Source: CAZYBG01 sp964645155
Lineage (GTDB): Bacteria > Pseudomonadota > Alphaproteobacteria > Rhodobacterales > Rhodobacteraceae
NCBI GenBank assembly: GCA_964645155.1
Contig: CAZYBG010000023.1
Span: 1 to 43,016, forward strand
Length of the DNA stretch: 43,016 bases
Reading direction: 5' to 3'
Part shown: piece by piece, positions 32,199 to 40,622 of the stretch
How the letters are laid out: every line of letters starts with the position of its first letter
Position numbering within the stretch: position 1 is the first letter of the stretch
Translations under genes and position numbers: made by a program
The notes under the pieces: generated by a model
What the model was told of the DNA's origin: nothing
Databases searched by the model: none
Seen by the model: only the letters and a program-made list of their open reading frames with translations

Positions 32199-34080
32199 AG
32201 AACGCCCGGTCCGACGTGCCGTAGCCGCGCACGATCTGGTAGTCCTCGTCGAGCAGGTTCTCCACCTTGAGGCTCAGGTTCACCGCCTCTGTCAGCGCAT
32301 AGTCGAAGCCGAGGTCGACCACGGTATAGTCGGCGTTCGGCGCCCCGAACTCCACCACGCCCGCGCTGTGGCGCGCGGCGATCCGGCCGCTGAGGTCCGG
32401 CCCGAGCCCGGCCGAAAGCGCGGCCTCGACCTCGTGCAGCGGCACGAGGTCGACGGGCCGGCCGTCCGGGCGGCGCGCATCGGTGTAGGTATAGGCGAGA
32501 TCGGCGGTCACCCGGCGGCCGAGCGGCGCCTCGGCCGCAAGCTCCAGCCCGCGGCGGACCGACGCCCCCGGCAGGTTGACGAGCGTGTTCGGCACGGCGA
32601 CGCCGTCATAGGTGATGAGGTTGTCGATCTCGAGCTGGAATAGCGTCGCCGCAAGCGTGGCGCCGCCGCCGAAATCCTTCTCGATCCCGATCTCGTAGCT
32701 CAGGCTCTCCTCGGGCTCGAGGTCGGGGTTGCCGACGAAGAACCCGTAATCGCCGAACCGCTCGTCGATCGACGGCGCGCGGAAGCCGCGGGCGATCGCC
32801 GCGCGGAGCGTCAGCGTGTCGTCCGCGCGGTAGGCGACGGCCAGCCGCCCCGAGGTGAAGCCGCCGAAGTTCGAGGTGTCGTCGCGCCGCACCGAGGCCG
32901 AGACATCGACCCGGGCGGTCGGCGCCCAGAGCGCCTGCGCGAAGGCGCCTGTGGTGCGCGAGGTCTCCTCGCCCTGCGGCAGCGCGGAATACTCCGCGCG
33001 CTCCTCGGTCAGATCCGCGCCGTAGACGAGGCTCAGGCCGTCCGAAAGCGCGGTCGTGCCCTGCCAGGACAGCCCGAGGCGCTGGCCCTCGAAGGTCGAG
33101 ATCGCGCCTTCCTGGTCGAAACGCCGCCGCGTGTCGTAGAATGTCAGGTCGAGGATGTGCTCGGTCCGCCCCGCGGCGATCTCGGCGAAGACGCGCGCGC
33201 CGGTCTCCTCGCGCTCGGCCACATTGTCCTGATCGGTCAGCGCGAAGGTCAGCGGATCGAAGCCGTCATACTCCGCGCGGCTGTCCTGAACGAAGGCGGC
33301 GCCGCCGACCGTGACCGTGTCGCCCAGCCGGTGCCGCGCCGAGAAGCTGAGCCGGGTGGCGCGGAAGCCGTCGGCCTCCGTGTTGCCGTCGTCCTCGTCT
33401 GCGGCCGAGAAGCCGTCGGTCCGCGTGTGCGACAGCGTCAGCGCCACCTCGCCCCGTTCCCCGGCCATCGTCACGCCGTAGCTGCCCGCGACGGTGCCGT
33501 AGCTGCCGGCCTCCACCTTGGCCGCCTGGCGCAGCCCCTCGCCCTCCGCCCGCCTTGTGGTGATGGCGATGACACCGCCGACCGCCGAGCCGCCATAGAG
33601 CGCCGACTGCGATCCGCGCAGCAGCTCGACCCGCGCGATGTCGGTCGCGGTCAGCCCGCCGAACTCGAACCGGCTTTCGGTCAGCGTCGGGTCGGCGACG
33701 CGGATCCCGTCGATATAGACCGCGATGTAGCGCGAATCCGCGCCGCGGATGCGGATGTTCGCGGCCGATCCCGGCGGGCCGTTGCGGGTGATCGAGACGC
33801 CGGGCAGGCGGCGGAGCACATCGATCAGCTCGAGGTCGCCCGCCTGGCCGAGCTCGTCCTCGCCGACGACGGCGACGCTGGCGCCGGTGTTCTCGAGGGT
33901 GGTCGGCACCCGGTTCGCGGTCACGGTGATCTCGTCGAGCTCGATCACCTCCTGTGCCTGCGCGCCGCCGATGCCGAGCGCCGCCGCCAGTGCCGTCGCC
34001 AGTGCCGTCGCCAGTGCCGTCGCCAGTGCCGTCGCCGGCACAATCTGTTTCGGTGCCGTCATCGGCACGATCGGTTTCAT
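32173..34080 (-). CDS. btuB: TonB-dependent cobalamin receptor
   Basis: Outer-membrane receptor of 635 residues. A signal peptide (cleavage after AQA, about residue 43) precedes the TonB box-like DEITVTANR (49-57), the plug domain (SIRTNG-type stretch SITRNGPPGSAANIRIRG) and a 22-strand-type barrel ending in phenylalanine (GLSSRF). The signal peptide includes four exact 12-bp repeats (33985-34032). ATG 34080 is chosen; an in-frame ATG at 34062 gives a shorter leader and is also possible. It is the first gene after the cobalamin riboswitch. Confidence 0.9.
   Translation of the reverse strand: MKPIVPMTAPKQIVPATALATALATALATALAAALGIGGAQAQEVIELDEITVTANRVPTTLENTGASVAVVGEDELGQAGDLELIDVLRRLPGVSITRNGPPGSAANIRIRGADSRYIAVYIDGIRVADPTLTESRFEFGGLTATDIARVELLRGSQSALYGGSAVGGVIAITTRRAEGEGLRQAAKVEAGSYGTVAGSYGVTMAGERGEVALTLSHTRTDGFSAADEDDGNTEADGFRATRLSFSARHRLGDTVTVGGAAFVQDSRAEYDGFDPLTFALTDQDNVAEREETGARVFAEIAAGRTEHILDLTFYDTRRRFDQEGAISTFEGQRLGLSWQGTTALSDGLSLVYGADLTEERAEYSALPQGEETSRTTGAFAQALWAPTARVDVSASVRRDDTSNFGGFTSGRLAVAYRADDTLTLRAAIARGFRAPSIDERFGDYGFFVGNPDLEPEESLSYEIGIEKDFGGGATLAATLFQLEIDNLITYDGVAVPNTLVNLPGASVRRGLELAAEAPLGRRVTADLAYTYTDARRPDGRPVDLVPLHEVEAALSAGLGPDLSGRIAARHSAGVVEFGAPNADYTVVDLGFDYALTEAVNLSLKVENLLDEDYQIVRGYGTSDRAFYVGLSSRF
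33985..34032. repeat. Four perfect 12-bp tandem repeats in the btuB signal-peptide region
   Basis: CGCCAGTGCCGT is repeated four times without error (33985-33996, 33997-34008, 34009-34020, 34021-34032). Being a multiple of three, each unit adds four residues (Ala-Thr-Ala-Leu in some phase) to the hydrophobic core of the BtuB signal peptide. Copy-number slippage would lengthen or shorten this core without a frameshift. Confidence 0.9.
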
Positions 34081-34228
34081 CGGTCGGGGCCCCCCTGCCG
34101 CGCGGGATCTGCGCCCGCGAATGGTGATTGCCTTCGGAAGGGGATGGCCCTGCCGCAGACGGTGAAGCGTCACCACTGCGGGAAGCCCGCCGCCCCGGTC
34201 GCGCCCCGCGCCCGGACTGGGTGATCAC

Positions 34229-34409
34229 CTCGGCAGGTCTCCTGGCTCGCGGGTCAGTGCGGACGCCCGGCCTTCCCGGGGCGCGGGTGCCCCAGTGGCG
34301 TATGCGGACGCCGCTCGCCGCTTACAGTTGCGGGGGCAGCCACGGCCTTGGGCCGCATGGCCCGCACCGTCGTTCCCTTTTCACCGCGGGGCGCACCCCG
34401 CGGACCGAG
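34229..34409 (-). promoter_or_regulatory. Cobalamin (adenosylcobalamin-type) riboswitch
   Basis: Read on the minus strand the conserved parts appear in order: GGGAAC, GCTGCCCCCGCAACTGTAAG (B12 box region, about 34319-34338), CCACTG, GGGAAGGC, and GCCAGGAGACCTGCC (34232-34246). The ends pair as CTCGG (34409-34405) with CCGAG (34233-34229), forming P1. It lies about 150 bp upstream of btuB and should reduce btuBFCD expression when cobalamin is plentiful. Class assignment is from recalled consensus. Confidence 0.93.
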
Positions 34410-34482
34410 ATGCCCAACTAGTCCACCGCGGCGGGCCCGGCGTCAAGGACGCAAAGCGAAGGACCGGATGCCGGATGCGACC

Positions 34483-35496
34483 TCAGTAGTACTTCAGCTC
34501 CTGCGCCTTGCCGCGGAACACGATGTAGGCCAGCGCCGAATAGGCGATGATCAGCGGCAGCACGATCGCCGTGCCGACAAGGATGATGATCAGGCTCTCG
34601 GGCGCGCTCGCCGCCTCGTAGATCGTCAGCCGTTCCGGCACGACATAGGGATAGAACGAGTAGGCGAGGCCGCCGAACGCCGCGGCGAAGAGAAGCGTGC
34701 CGAGGAGGAACGGCGCCCAAGCGTACCGGTCCTCGGCCAGCGGCATCCGGCGGAGCAGCAGCCAGAGCGCCACGATCACCGCCGCCGAGACGACCGGCAG
34801 CGGCGCGAGCCACAGCGCCTCGGGCCAGGTGAACCACTTCTCCCAGATGCGCGCCGAGACCAGCGGCGAGGCCGCCGACACCGCGCCCAGCCCCAGCACC
34901 AGCCCCCAGACCCCGCCCCGCGCCCACCCGATCGCCTTCTGCTGCAGGGCGCCTTCGGTCTTGTAGATCAGCCAGGCCGCGCCGATGAAGCTGTAGCCCA
35001 CCGTCAGGAACACCGCCGTCACCAGCGCGAAGGCCAGCGTGAAGGGCGTCCAGACCAGCCCCATGATGTACATGCCAAGCATGAAGCCCTGCGCCAGCGA
35101 AGCCATCAGCGAGCCCGCGAAGAAGGCCGCGTTCCAGCGCCCCTTCTGCGGCGCCGGCGCCTTCACCCGGAACTCGAACGCCACGCCGCGCAGGATGAGG
35201 CCGACCAGCATGACCGCGACCGGCAGGTAGAGCGCGGTCAGGATCGCGCCATGCGCCACCGGAAACGCCACGAGGAGGAGCCCAATCGCAAGCACCAGCC
35301 AGGTCTCGTTGGCGTCCCAGAACGGGCCGATCGTGTAGACCATCCGGTCGCGTTCGCCCACATCGGCGAACGGGAAGAGCAGCCCGACGCCGAGGTCGAA
35401 CCCGTCGAGGACGACGTAGACCAGGATCGACACCCCCATCAGCGCGGCGAAGGTGAAGGGCAGCCAGACCGCCGGGTCGCCGAACAGCTCCATCAT
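34483..35496 (-). CDS. cydB: Cytochrome bd-type ubiquinol oxidase subunit II
   Basis: 337-residue membrane subunit with about eight transmembrane segments. It begins with AVWLPFTFAALMGVSILVYVVLDGFDLGVGLL, then PFWDANETWLVLAIGLLLVAFPVAHGA, both typical of CydB/CioB. It pairs with CydA to reduce oxygen using ubiquinol. ATG 35496 (or the next codon 35493) follows GGGGGAG. It starts 4 bp after cydA. I find no CydX-like small gene in the 62 bp downstream. Confidence 0.93.
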   Translation of the reverse strand: MMELFGDPAVWLPFTFAALMGVSILVYVVLDGFDLGVGLLFPFADVGERDRMVYTIGPFWDANETWLVLAIGLLLVAFPVAHGAILTALYLPVAVMLVGLILRGVAFEFRVKAPAPQKGRWNAAFFAGSLMASLAQGFMLGMYIMGLVWTPFTLAFALVTAVFLTVGYSFIGAAWLIYKTEGALQQKAIGWARGGVWGLVLGLGAVSAASPLVSARIWEKWFTWPEALWLAPLPVVSAAVIVALWLLLRRMPLAEDRYAWAPFLLGTLLFAAAFGGLAYSFYPYVVPERLTIYEAASAPESLIIILVGTAIVLPLIIAYSALAYIVFRGKAQELKYY

Positions 35497-35500
35497 CGGC

Positions 35501-36892
35501 TCACTCCCCCGGCTGCAGCACGCGCACCTCGGCCTCGCCCGACTGCGGCGTCTCGAAGGTCTCGACGTCGCGGCCCTGCGCGGCGCGGCGCGCGAGGTAG
35601 GTGAGCACGCCCAGATAGGCGAAGGTGAGAGCGGCGTAGATCGCAAGATATGCGGCCAGCGTCGTGCCGACCATCGCCGCGGGGACGTCGGCCACCGCCT
35701 GCTCGGTGGTCAGCACGCCGGTGACGAGCCATGGCTGGCGGCCGATCTCGGTCGTGTACCAGCCGGCGAGCACCGCGATCCAGCCCGAGAACGCGAGGCC
35801 CGCATAGGCCCAGAACATCGGCTTCGGCAGCCCCTCGACCCCCCTGCCGCCGCGCATGAACCAGGCACCCGCCCAGCTTGTCGCCAGCATCAGGAAGCCG
35901 ATGCCGACCATCACGCGGAAGCTGAAGAACACCGGTGCGACCGGCGGGTGCAGCGCCTCGCCCTCGGCCGTCACGAAGTCGTTCAGGCCGGGCACCTCGC
36001 CGGCCATATCCCAGGTCAGGATCAGGCTCGCGCCGTTCGGGATGCCGATCTCGAACCGGTTCTCGCGCGCCTCCTCGTCGGGCAGCGCGAACAGCAGCAG
36101 CGGCCGGTTGCCGCCCGTCTCCCAGTTGCCCTCCATCGCCGCGACCTTCTGCGGCTGGTGCTCGAGGGTGTTGTGCCCGTGCAGGTCGCCGACGAGGATC
36201 TGCACCGGAATGAGCAGCGCCCCCATCCAGACGCCGAAGCGCAGCGTCGTGCGCACCTCGTCCGACCGGTCGCCCCAGAGCCAGCGCAGCGCCGACAGGC
36301 CGGCGATCAGGAACGCCACCGTCAGCCCCGACGCGATCAGCATGTGGGTCAGCCGGTAGGGCATCGACGGGTTGAAGATGATCGCAAGCCAGTCCGTCGC
36401 ATGCACCACGCCCTCGCGCAGCTCGTAGCCCGCCGGCGTGTGCATCCAGCTGTTCAGCACCAGGATCCAGAACGCGCTCAGCGTCGTGCCGAACGCCACG
36501 AGGAAGGTGGCCAGCGTGTGCAGCCAGCCCGGAACGCGGCTGAAGCCGAACAGCATGATCCCGAGGAATGCGGCCTCGAGGAAGAAGGCCGTCAGCACCT
36601 CGTAGGCCAGCAGCGGGCCGGCGACATTGCCGACCGTCTCCATGAAGCCGGGCCAGTTGGTGCCGAACTGGAAGCTCATGGTGATGCCGCTCACCACGCC
36701 CAGCGCGAAGGACAGCGCGAAGACCTTCACCCAGAAGCCGTAGGCATCCATCCACTTCTGCGCGCCGGTCGCGTTGAAGCGCAGCTTGAAGAACAGCAGC
36801 ACCCAGCCGAGCGCGATGGTGATCGTCGGGAACAGGATGTGGAACGAGATGTTCGCCCCGAACTGGATGCGCGACAGGATCAGCGTGTCCAT
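35501..36892 (-). CDS. cydA: Cytochrome bd-type (cyanide-insensitive-like) ubiquinol oxidase subunit I
   Basis: 463-residue haem-binding subunit of the terminal oxidase. The N-terminal RIQFGANISFHILFPTITIALGW supplies the haem ligand H18, GTNWPGFMETVGNVAGPLLAYE follows, and GWYTTEIGRQPW near residue 390 is diagnostic. The short length and compact quinol loop fit the CIO/short-Q-loop group. It follows the regulator gene by 34 bp and precedes cydB by 4 bp. Expected use: respiration at low or inhibited-oxidase conditions. Confidence 0.93.
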   Translation of the reverse strand: MDTLILSRIQFGANISFHILFPTITIALGWVLLFFKLRFNATGAQKWMDAYGFWVKVFALSFALGVVSGITMSFQFGTNWPGFMETVGNVAGPLLAYEVLTAFFLEAAFLGIMLFGFSRVPGWLHTLATFLVAFGTTLSAFWILVLNSWMHTPAGYELREGVVHATDWLAIIFNPSMPYRLTHMLIASGLTVAFLIAGLSALRWLWGDRSDEVRTTLRFGVWMGALLIPVQILVGDLHGHNTLEHQPQKVAAMEGNWETGGNRPLLLFALPDEEARENRFEIGIPNGASLILTWDMAGEVPGLNDFVTAEGEALHPPVAPVFFSFRVMVGIGFLMLATSWAGAWFMRGGRGVEGLPKPMFWAYAGLAFSGWIAVLAGWYTTEIGRQPWLVTGVLTTEQAVADVPAAMVGTTLAAYLAIYAALTFAYLGVLTYLARRAAQGRDVETFETPQSGEAEVRVLQPGE

Positions 36893-36926
36893 GATTCAGC
36901 CTCTCTGCGATCGGCGTTGCCGGGCC

Positions 36927-37481
36927 TCAGCCCTTCTTGCGTTTCAGCGGCAGGATCCGCCCCGCCCCGCTGGCGAAGCGGCCGAGCCGCGCGCCCATGT
37001 TCAGAAGCGCGATCAGCCGCTCGGTCTCCAGCCGGTTCAGCTCGTCGTGGAACCCGGTCATCGTCTCGATCAGCTGCCTGAGCTCGGCGATCCGGGCATG
37101 GGCGGCGCGATCCTCGGGCGCGGGCTCGGTCATCTCGAGCTCGCGCAGCTTGGTCAGCGTCGGGTCGATCTCGCGCTTCTTGCGCTCCGCGATCAGCGTG
37201 CGCACGATCTCCCACAGGTCGTCGGGCGTGGTGAAGTGGTCGCGCCGGTCATCGGGCCGGTGCCGCAGCCGGACCAGGTTCCACGACTGCAGCTCCTTCA
37301 GCCCCATCGACACGTTCGAGCGCGAGAAGCCCAGGCGCTCGACGATCTGGTCGGCGCAGAGCGGCACCTCCGAAAGAAACAGCAGCGCGTAGATCTGCCC
37401 CACGGTGCGGTTGATCCCCCAGCGCGACCCCATCTCGCCGAAGTGCAGGACGAAGTCCTGGCGCAGGTCTGTCAGATGCAT
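36927..37481 (-). CDS. GbsR/MarR-type transcriptional regulator adjacent to cydAB
   Basis: 184-residue winged helix-turn-helix protein: EMGSRWGINRTVGQIYALLFLSEVPLCADQIVERLGFSRSNVSMGLKEL is the GbsR-like DNA-binding domain (read as consecutive family blocks, residues ~15-65), and the C-terminal half is helical (ETMTGFHDELNRLETERLIALL), suited to dimerisation. It lies upstream of cydAB on the same strand and beside a 20-bp palindrome, so it probably regulates itself and perhaps cydAB. ATG 37481 is the first plausible start; the longer frame overlaps the divergent gene. Confidence 0.82.
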   Translation of the reverse strand: MHLTDLRQDFVLHFGEMGSRWGINRTVGQIYALLFLSEVPLCADQIVERLGFSRSNVSMGLKELQSWNLVRLRHRPDDRRDHFTTPDDLWEIVRTLIAERKKREIDPTLTKLRELEMTEPAPEDRAAHARIAELRQLIETMTGFHDELNRLETERLIALLNMGARLGRFASGAGRILPLKRKKG

Positions 37482-37500
37482 GCTCGGCGTCCGTTCGCGT

Positions 37501-37520
37501 ATCTCAGGAATTTCTGAAAT
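37501..37520. promoter_or_regulatory. 20-bp imperfect palindrome, candidate operator of the GbsR-type regulator
   Basis: ATCTCAGGAATTTCTGAAAT matches its own reverse complement at 16 of 20 positions. It stands 20 bp upstream of the regulator start in the 154-bp gap shared with a divergent gene and is AT-rich against its surroundings. Autoregulation and control of both directions is the likely role. Confidence 0.5.
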
Positions 37521-37635
37521 AGATGTAGGCGGAGCCTCGCCCATGGCAAAGCGCCGGGACGGGATGTCGCAGCGGGGAGTTGAACCGCCGGGGACGGTGG
37601 CCATATTGCCGGGAACGTCTTCAAGGAGAAGCACC

Positions 37636-38313
37636 ATGCTGCCCGGCAAGTCCCTGCTCGACCAGTTCCTCGGCCCCGACGCGATGCAGAAGGTCCAGGG
37701 CCTGACGAAGGATCGCGGCAGCATGGCCACGGGCGCGGTGGCCGGCGGCGCGCTGGCACTGCTCCTGTCGGGCGGCAAGCCCACCAAGCTCATCAAGAAC
37801 GCCGTGCAGATGGGCGGCGTCGCGCTGATCGGCGGCCTCGCCTACAAGGCCTACCAGGACTGGCAGGGCGGCAAGGCGGTGCAGGACACCTCGGCCACGC
37901 CGGCGCTGCCCAAGCCGGAAGGCACGGTCTTCCTGCCCACCGACGGCGCTGCGGCCGAGGCGCTGTCGCTCAAGCTGGTGCGCGCGATGGTCGCCGCCGC
38001 CAAGGCCGACGGCCATGTGACCGGCGCCGAGCGCCGCAAGATCACCGCCCAGCTTCCCGAGCTCGGCCTCGGCGCCGAGGCCGAGGCGCTGATCACCGAG
38101 GAACTCGACGCGCCGCTCGATGTCGGCCGCGTCGCAGCACTCGCCGCCTCGCCGGAGGAGGCGGCCGAGATCTACGCCGCCTCGCTTCTGGTGGTGGACC
38201 CCGAGGCGCCGGCCGAGCGCGGCTACCTCGCGATGCTGGCCGCGCGGCTGAAGCTCGACCCCAAGCTGGTCGAGCACCTGCACGCCAACGCCCAGGCGCT
38301 GGTCGCGCTCTAG
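37636..38313 (+). CDS. DUF533 / TerB-like inner-membrane-associated protein (YebE family)
   Basis: 225 residues. An N-terminal glycine-rich hydrophobic region (GAVAGGALALLLSGG, then GGVALIGGLAYKAYQDWQGG) is followed by a TerB-like helical domain (LKLVRAMVAAAKADGHVTGAERRKI, then YAASLLVVDPEAPAERGYLAMLAARLKLD). Function is unknown; relatives are envelope-stress associated. The ATG at 37636 follows AAGGAGAA. It diverges from the GbsR-type regulator, and its stop codon shares CTAG with the bchJ stop. Confidence 0.83.
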   Translation: MLPGKSLLDQFLGPDAMQKVQGLTKDRGSMATGAVAGGALALLLSGGKPTKLIKNAVQMGGVALIGGLAYKAYQDWQGGKAVQDTSATPALPKPEGTVFLPTDGAAAEALSLKLVRAMVAAAKADGHVTGAERRKITAQLPELGLGAEAEALITEELDAPLDVGRVAALAASPEEAAEIYAASLLVVDPEAPAERGYLAMLAARLKLDPKLVEHLHANAQALVAL

Positions 38314-38930
38314 CAGCTTACCTCGAACCGGCAGGCCGGCGCGCCCTGCGCGCAGCAGCAGGTTTCGCGCGCCTCCGCGCGCCGGCTGACCAGTACCTGG
38401 AACAGGCGCGCGAATACCGCCGCGTGCCAGTGGCAGAGGCAGTGGCCGGCCGTCTCGCCCCGCACCAGCGGGTTGTCGTGGAGCGCGAAGACCAGCGGCC
38501 GGCGCGCGGCCACCTCGAACCGGCCCGAGCCGGCGAAGGTCCAGGCATGGCGGGCGATGGCCCGCGCCAGCACCGGCGCGGCAAGCGGCGCCGGCAGGGC
38601 GCGCAGCGCCATCCGCGCCGGGCCGGGAATGCGGTGCGCAAGGATGTAGTCGGCGGTCGCGCGCCCCGCCTCGGCCAGCAGCGCCGGGGCGCGGCCGGGC
38701 ATCAGGCGGCGCAGCGCCTGGTGCAGCCGCGCGGCGCGCGCCTCGTCGATCAGGCCCGACCCGTCGGGCAGCGCACCGATCCCCGCCGCCTCCAGAAGCC
38801 GGTCGCGCAGCGCCGCCCCGCCCGCCCGCTCCAGCACCGCGACCAGCTGAAGCACCGCGTTGGGGCCGATCCGCCCGCCGGTGGCGGCAGGCGCCGCGCC
38901 GTCAATGTCGAGGGCTCCGCCGCCATCCAC
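38310..38930 (-). CDS. bchJ: BchJ, V4R-domain protein of bacteriochlorophyll synthesis
   Basis: 206 residues. The C-terminal V4R domain shows LCHWHAAVFARLFQVLV and RETCCCAQGAPACRFEVSC, typical of BchJ, once called a 4-vinyl reductase and now thought to assist intermediate delivery or binding. There is no fitting ATG; the start is GTG 38930, one base after the bchE stop, with the GGAGGAGG at the bchE end serving as its ribosome binding site. The stop lies in a CTAG shared with the convergent gene's stop. Confidence 0.85.
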   Translation of the reverse strand: MDGGGALDIDGAAPAATGGRIGPNAVLQLVAVLERAGGAALRDRLLEAAGIGALPDGSGLIDEARAARLHQALRRLMPGRAPALLAEAGRATADYILAHRIPGPARMALRALPAPLAAPVLARAIARHAWTFAGSGRFEVAARRPLVFALHDNPLVRGETAGHCLCHWHAAVFARLFQVLVSRRAEARETCCCAQGAPACRFEVSC

Positions 38931-38931
38931 C

Positions 38932-40554
38932 TCACGCCTCCTCCATCTGCTCCTTCCCGCCGCCGCAGGCCCGCACCTCGGCGCCGTTCGGCATCCGGAA
39001 CCCGCCGGCGCGGCGCGCCCGCGCCCGGCTCGCCCGGTCGGCCGCGGCCTCCCAGTCGTCGAGCTGCGCGCGGGCGACGGTCCGCGTCCGGTCGAAGTTG
39101 AAGTTCACGCCGGCCTTCGATTGCGGGCCCCAGTAGTTGTTCTTGCCGAGGTCGTAGAACGTCCGCGCGAATCCCGCCCTGGCAAAGGCCTTGAGGCAGC
39201 CGAGCAGATAGCGCCGCCGGAAACCGGTGCCCCGCCACGGATAGTGGAACAGCGCCTTGCGCATGTAGAAGCGGCGGTAGTTGTGCATCACCCGGTCCAG
39301 CAGGGTGGCGCGGTCCATCGCCTCGGGGCGCATGATCGGGGTGACGAAGTTGTACTTCGAGAAGTCGAAGACCTCGACCTTGTCGCCCAGTTCCTGGAAC
39401 AGCGGCGTGAACGGCCAGGGCGTGTACATCGCCCAGTTGGCAAGGTCGGGCTGCCAGTCCCACGCCATCCGGAAGGTCTCCTCCAGCGTCTCGGCCGTCT
39501 CGTTGTCGAGACCCACGATGAACTGCGCCTCGACGAAGATGTCGGCCTCGCGCAGCAGCCGGATCGCCTCCTTGTTCTGGGCGACCGTCGTCTCCTTGTT
39601 GAAGCGGTCGAGCTTCAGCTGCGCCGCGGCCTCGGTCCCGAGCGAGACATGCACCAGCCCCGCCCTGCGCCAGAGCCCCAGCTCGTCGCGATCGCGCATG
39701 ATGTCGGTGACGCGGGTGTTGATGCCCCATTTCACCCGGTCCGGCAGGCCGCGGGCGATCAGCTCCTCGCAGAACTCGCGGAACTTGCGCCGGTTGATCG
39801 TGGGTTCCTCGTCGGCGAGGATGAAGAAGCCGACCTGGTGGTCGTTCACCAGCCGCTCGATCTCGTCCACCACCTTCCTGGGGTCGCGCACCCGGTAGTC
39901 GCGCCAGAACTTCCACTGGCTGCAGAACGAACAGGTGAACGGGCAGCCCCGCGCCATGTTCGGGATCGCGACCCGCACCCCCAGCGGCACGTAGCTGTAT
40001 TTCTCCCATTCCAGGATCGACCAGTCGGGGTCGATCGCGTCGAGGTTCTTCACCGTCGAGGCGGCCGGCGTCGCCACGATTTCGTCGCCGTCGCGGAAGG
40101 CGAGGCCGTGGATGCGGCGGCGGTCCTGCGGCCAGCGGCCCTCGGCGACCGCGCGCATCAGCGCGACCACGATCTCCTCGCCCTCGCCGCGGACGATCAC
40201 GTCGACCCAGGGCGCCTCCGACAGCACCTGTTTGAACATGAAGGTCGCATGAATGCCGCCCAGCACGCGCAGCGCCCCGGGCACCACGTCGCGCGCGATC
40301 TCGAGGCACCGCTCGGCGGCGTAGATCGACGGCGTGATCGCCGTGACGCCGACGACATCGGGGCGAAGCTCGGTGAGGCGCCTCGCGATGGCCTCATCGC
40401 CCAGGTTGTTCGTCATCGCGTCGACGAAGTGGATGTCGCCGAACCCCGCCGCCTTCAGCGATCCGGTCAGGTAGGCGACCCAGGCGGGGGGCCAGCTTCC
40501 GGCGATCTCGGCCCCACCCGAGCGGTAGTTGGGATGCATGAAGACGATACGCAT
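38932..40554 (-). CDS. bchE: Anaerobic Mg-protoporphyrin IX monomethyl ester cyclase
   Basis: 540-residue cobalamin-dependent radical SAM enzyme that forms ring E of bacteriochlorophyll without oxygen. An N-terminal B12-binding-type domain (about 1-130, with PDVVGVTAITPSIYAAE and VLGGIHATFMFK) is followed by the radical SAM core with C204, C208 and C211 (CPFTCSFC) and ADEEPTINRRKF. ATG 40554 follows GGGGAGGG; upstream codons overlap the promoter. It is cotranscribed with bchJ. The isolated bchE-bchJ pair has no other photosynthesis genes beside it in this window. Confidence 0.95.
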   Translation of the reverse strand: MRIVFMHPNYRSGGAEIAGSWPPAWVAYLTGSLKAAGFGDIHFVDAMTNNLGDEAIARRLTELRPDVVGVTAITPSIYAAERCLEIARDVVPGALRVLGGIHATFMFKQVLSEAPWVDVIVRGEGEEIVVALMRAVAEGRWPQDRRRIHGLAFRDGDEIVATPAASTVKNLDAIDPDWSILEWEKYSYVPLGVRVAIPNMARGCPFTCSFCSQWKFWRDYRVRDPRKVVDEIERLVNDHQVGFFILADEEPTINRRKFREFCEELIARGLPDRVKWGINTRVTDIMRDRDELGLWRRAGLVHVSLGTEAAAQLKLDRFNKETTVAQNKEAIRLLREADIFVEAQFIVGLDNETAETLEETFRMAWDWQPDLANWAMYTPWPFTPLFQELGDKVEVFDFSKYNFVTPIMRPEAMDRATLLDRVMHNYRRFYMRKALFHYPWRGTGFRRRYLLGCLKAFARAGFARTFYDLGKNNYWGPQSKAGVNFNFDRTRTVARAQLDDWEAAADRASRARARRAGGFRMPNGAEVRACGGGKEQMEEA

Positions 40555-40588
40555 GGATGGCCCTCCCCGCGACACGCGCCATGGCCAA

Positions 40589-40594
40589 AGGCTA
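40589..40594 (-). promoter_or_regulatory. Candidate -10 box of the bchE promoter
   Basis: TAGCCT on the minus strand, about 35 bp upstream of the bchE ATG. It implies a start near 40582, which places the FnrL site centre (40623.5) at -41.5, the usual spacing for FNR-type activation. Assigned by position, not by experiment. Confidence 0.4.
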
Positions 40595-40604
40595 GCAGGC
40601 GCGC

Positions 40605-40622
40605 TGTCAGGGCAGATTGACA
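40605..40622. promoter_or_regulatory. PpsR/CrtJ-type site (TGT-N12-ACA) upstream of bchE
   Basis: TGTCAGGGCAGATTGACA has the TGT-N12-ACA spacing of the aerobic photosynthesis-gene repressor, with the right half (ATTGACA) matching the wider consensus well. It overlaps the FnrL site by six bases. Only one copy is seen; PpsR usually binds pairs. Confidence 0.6.
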
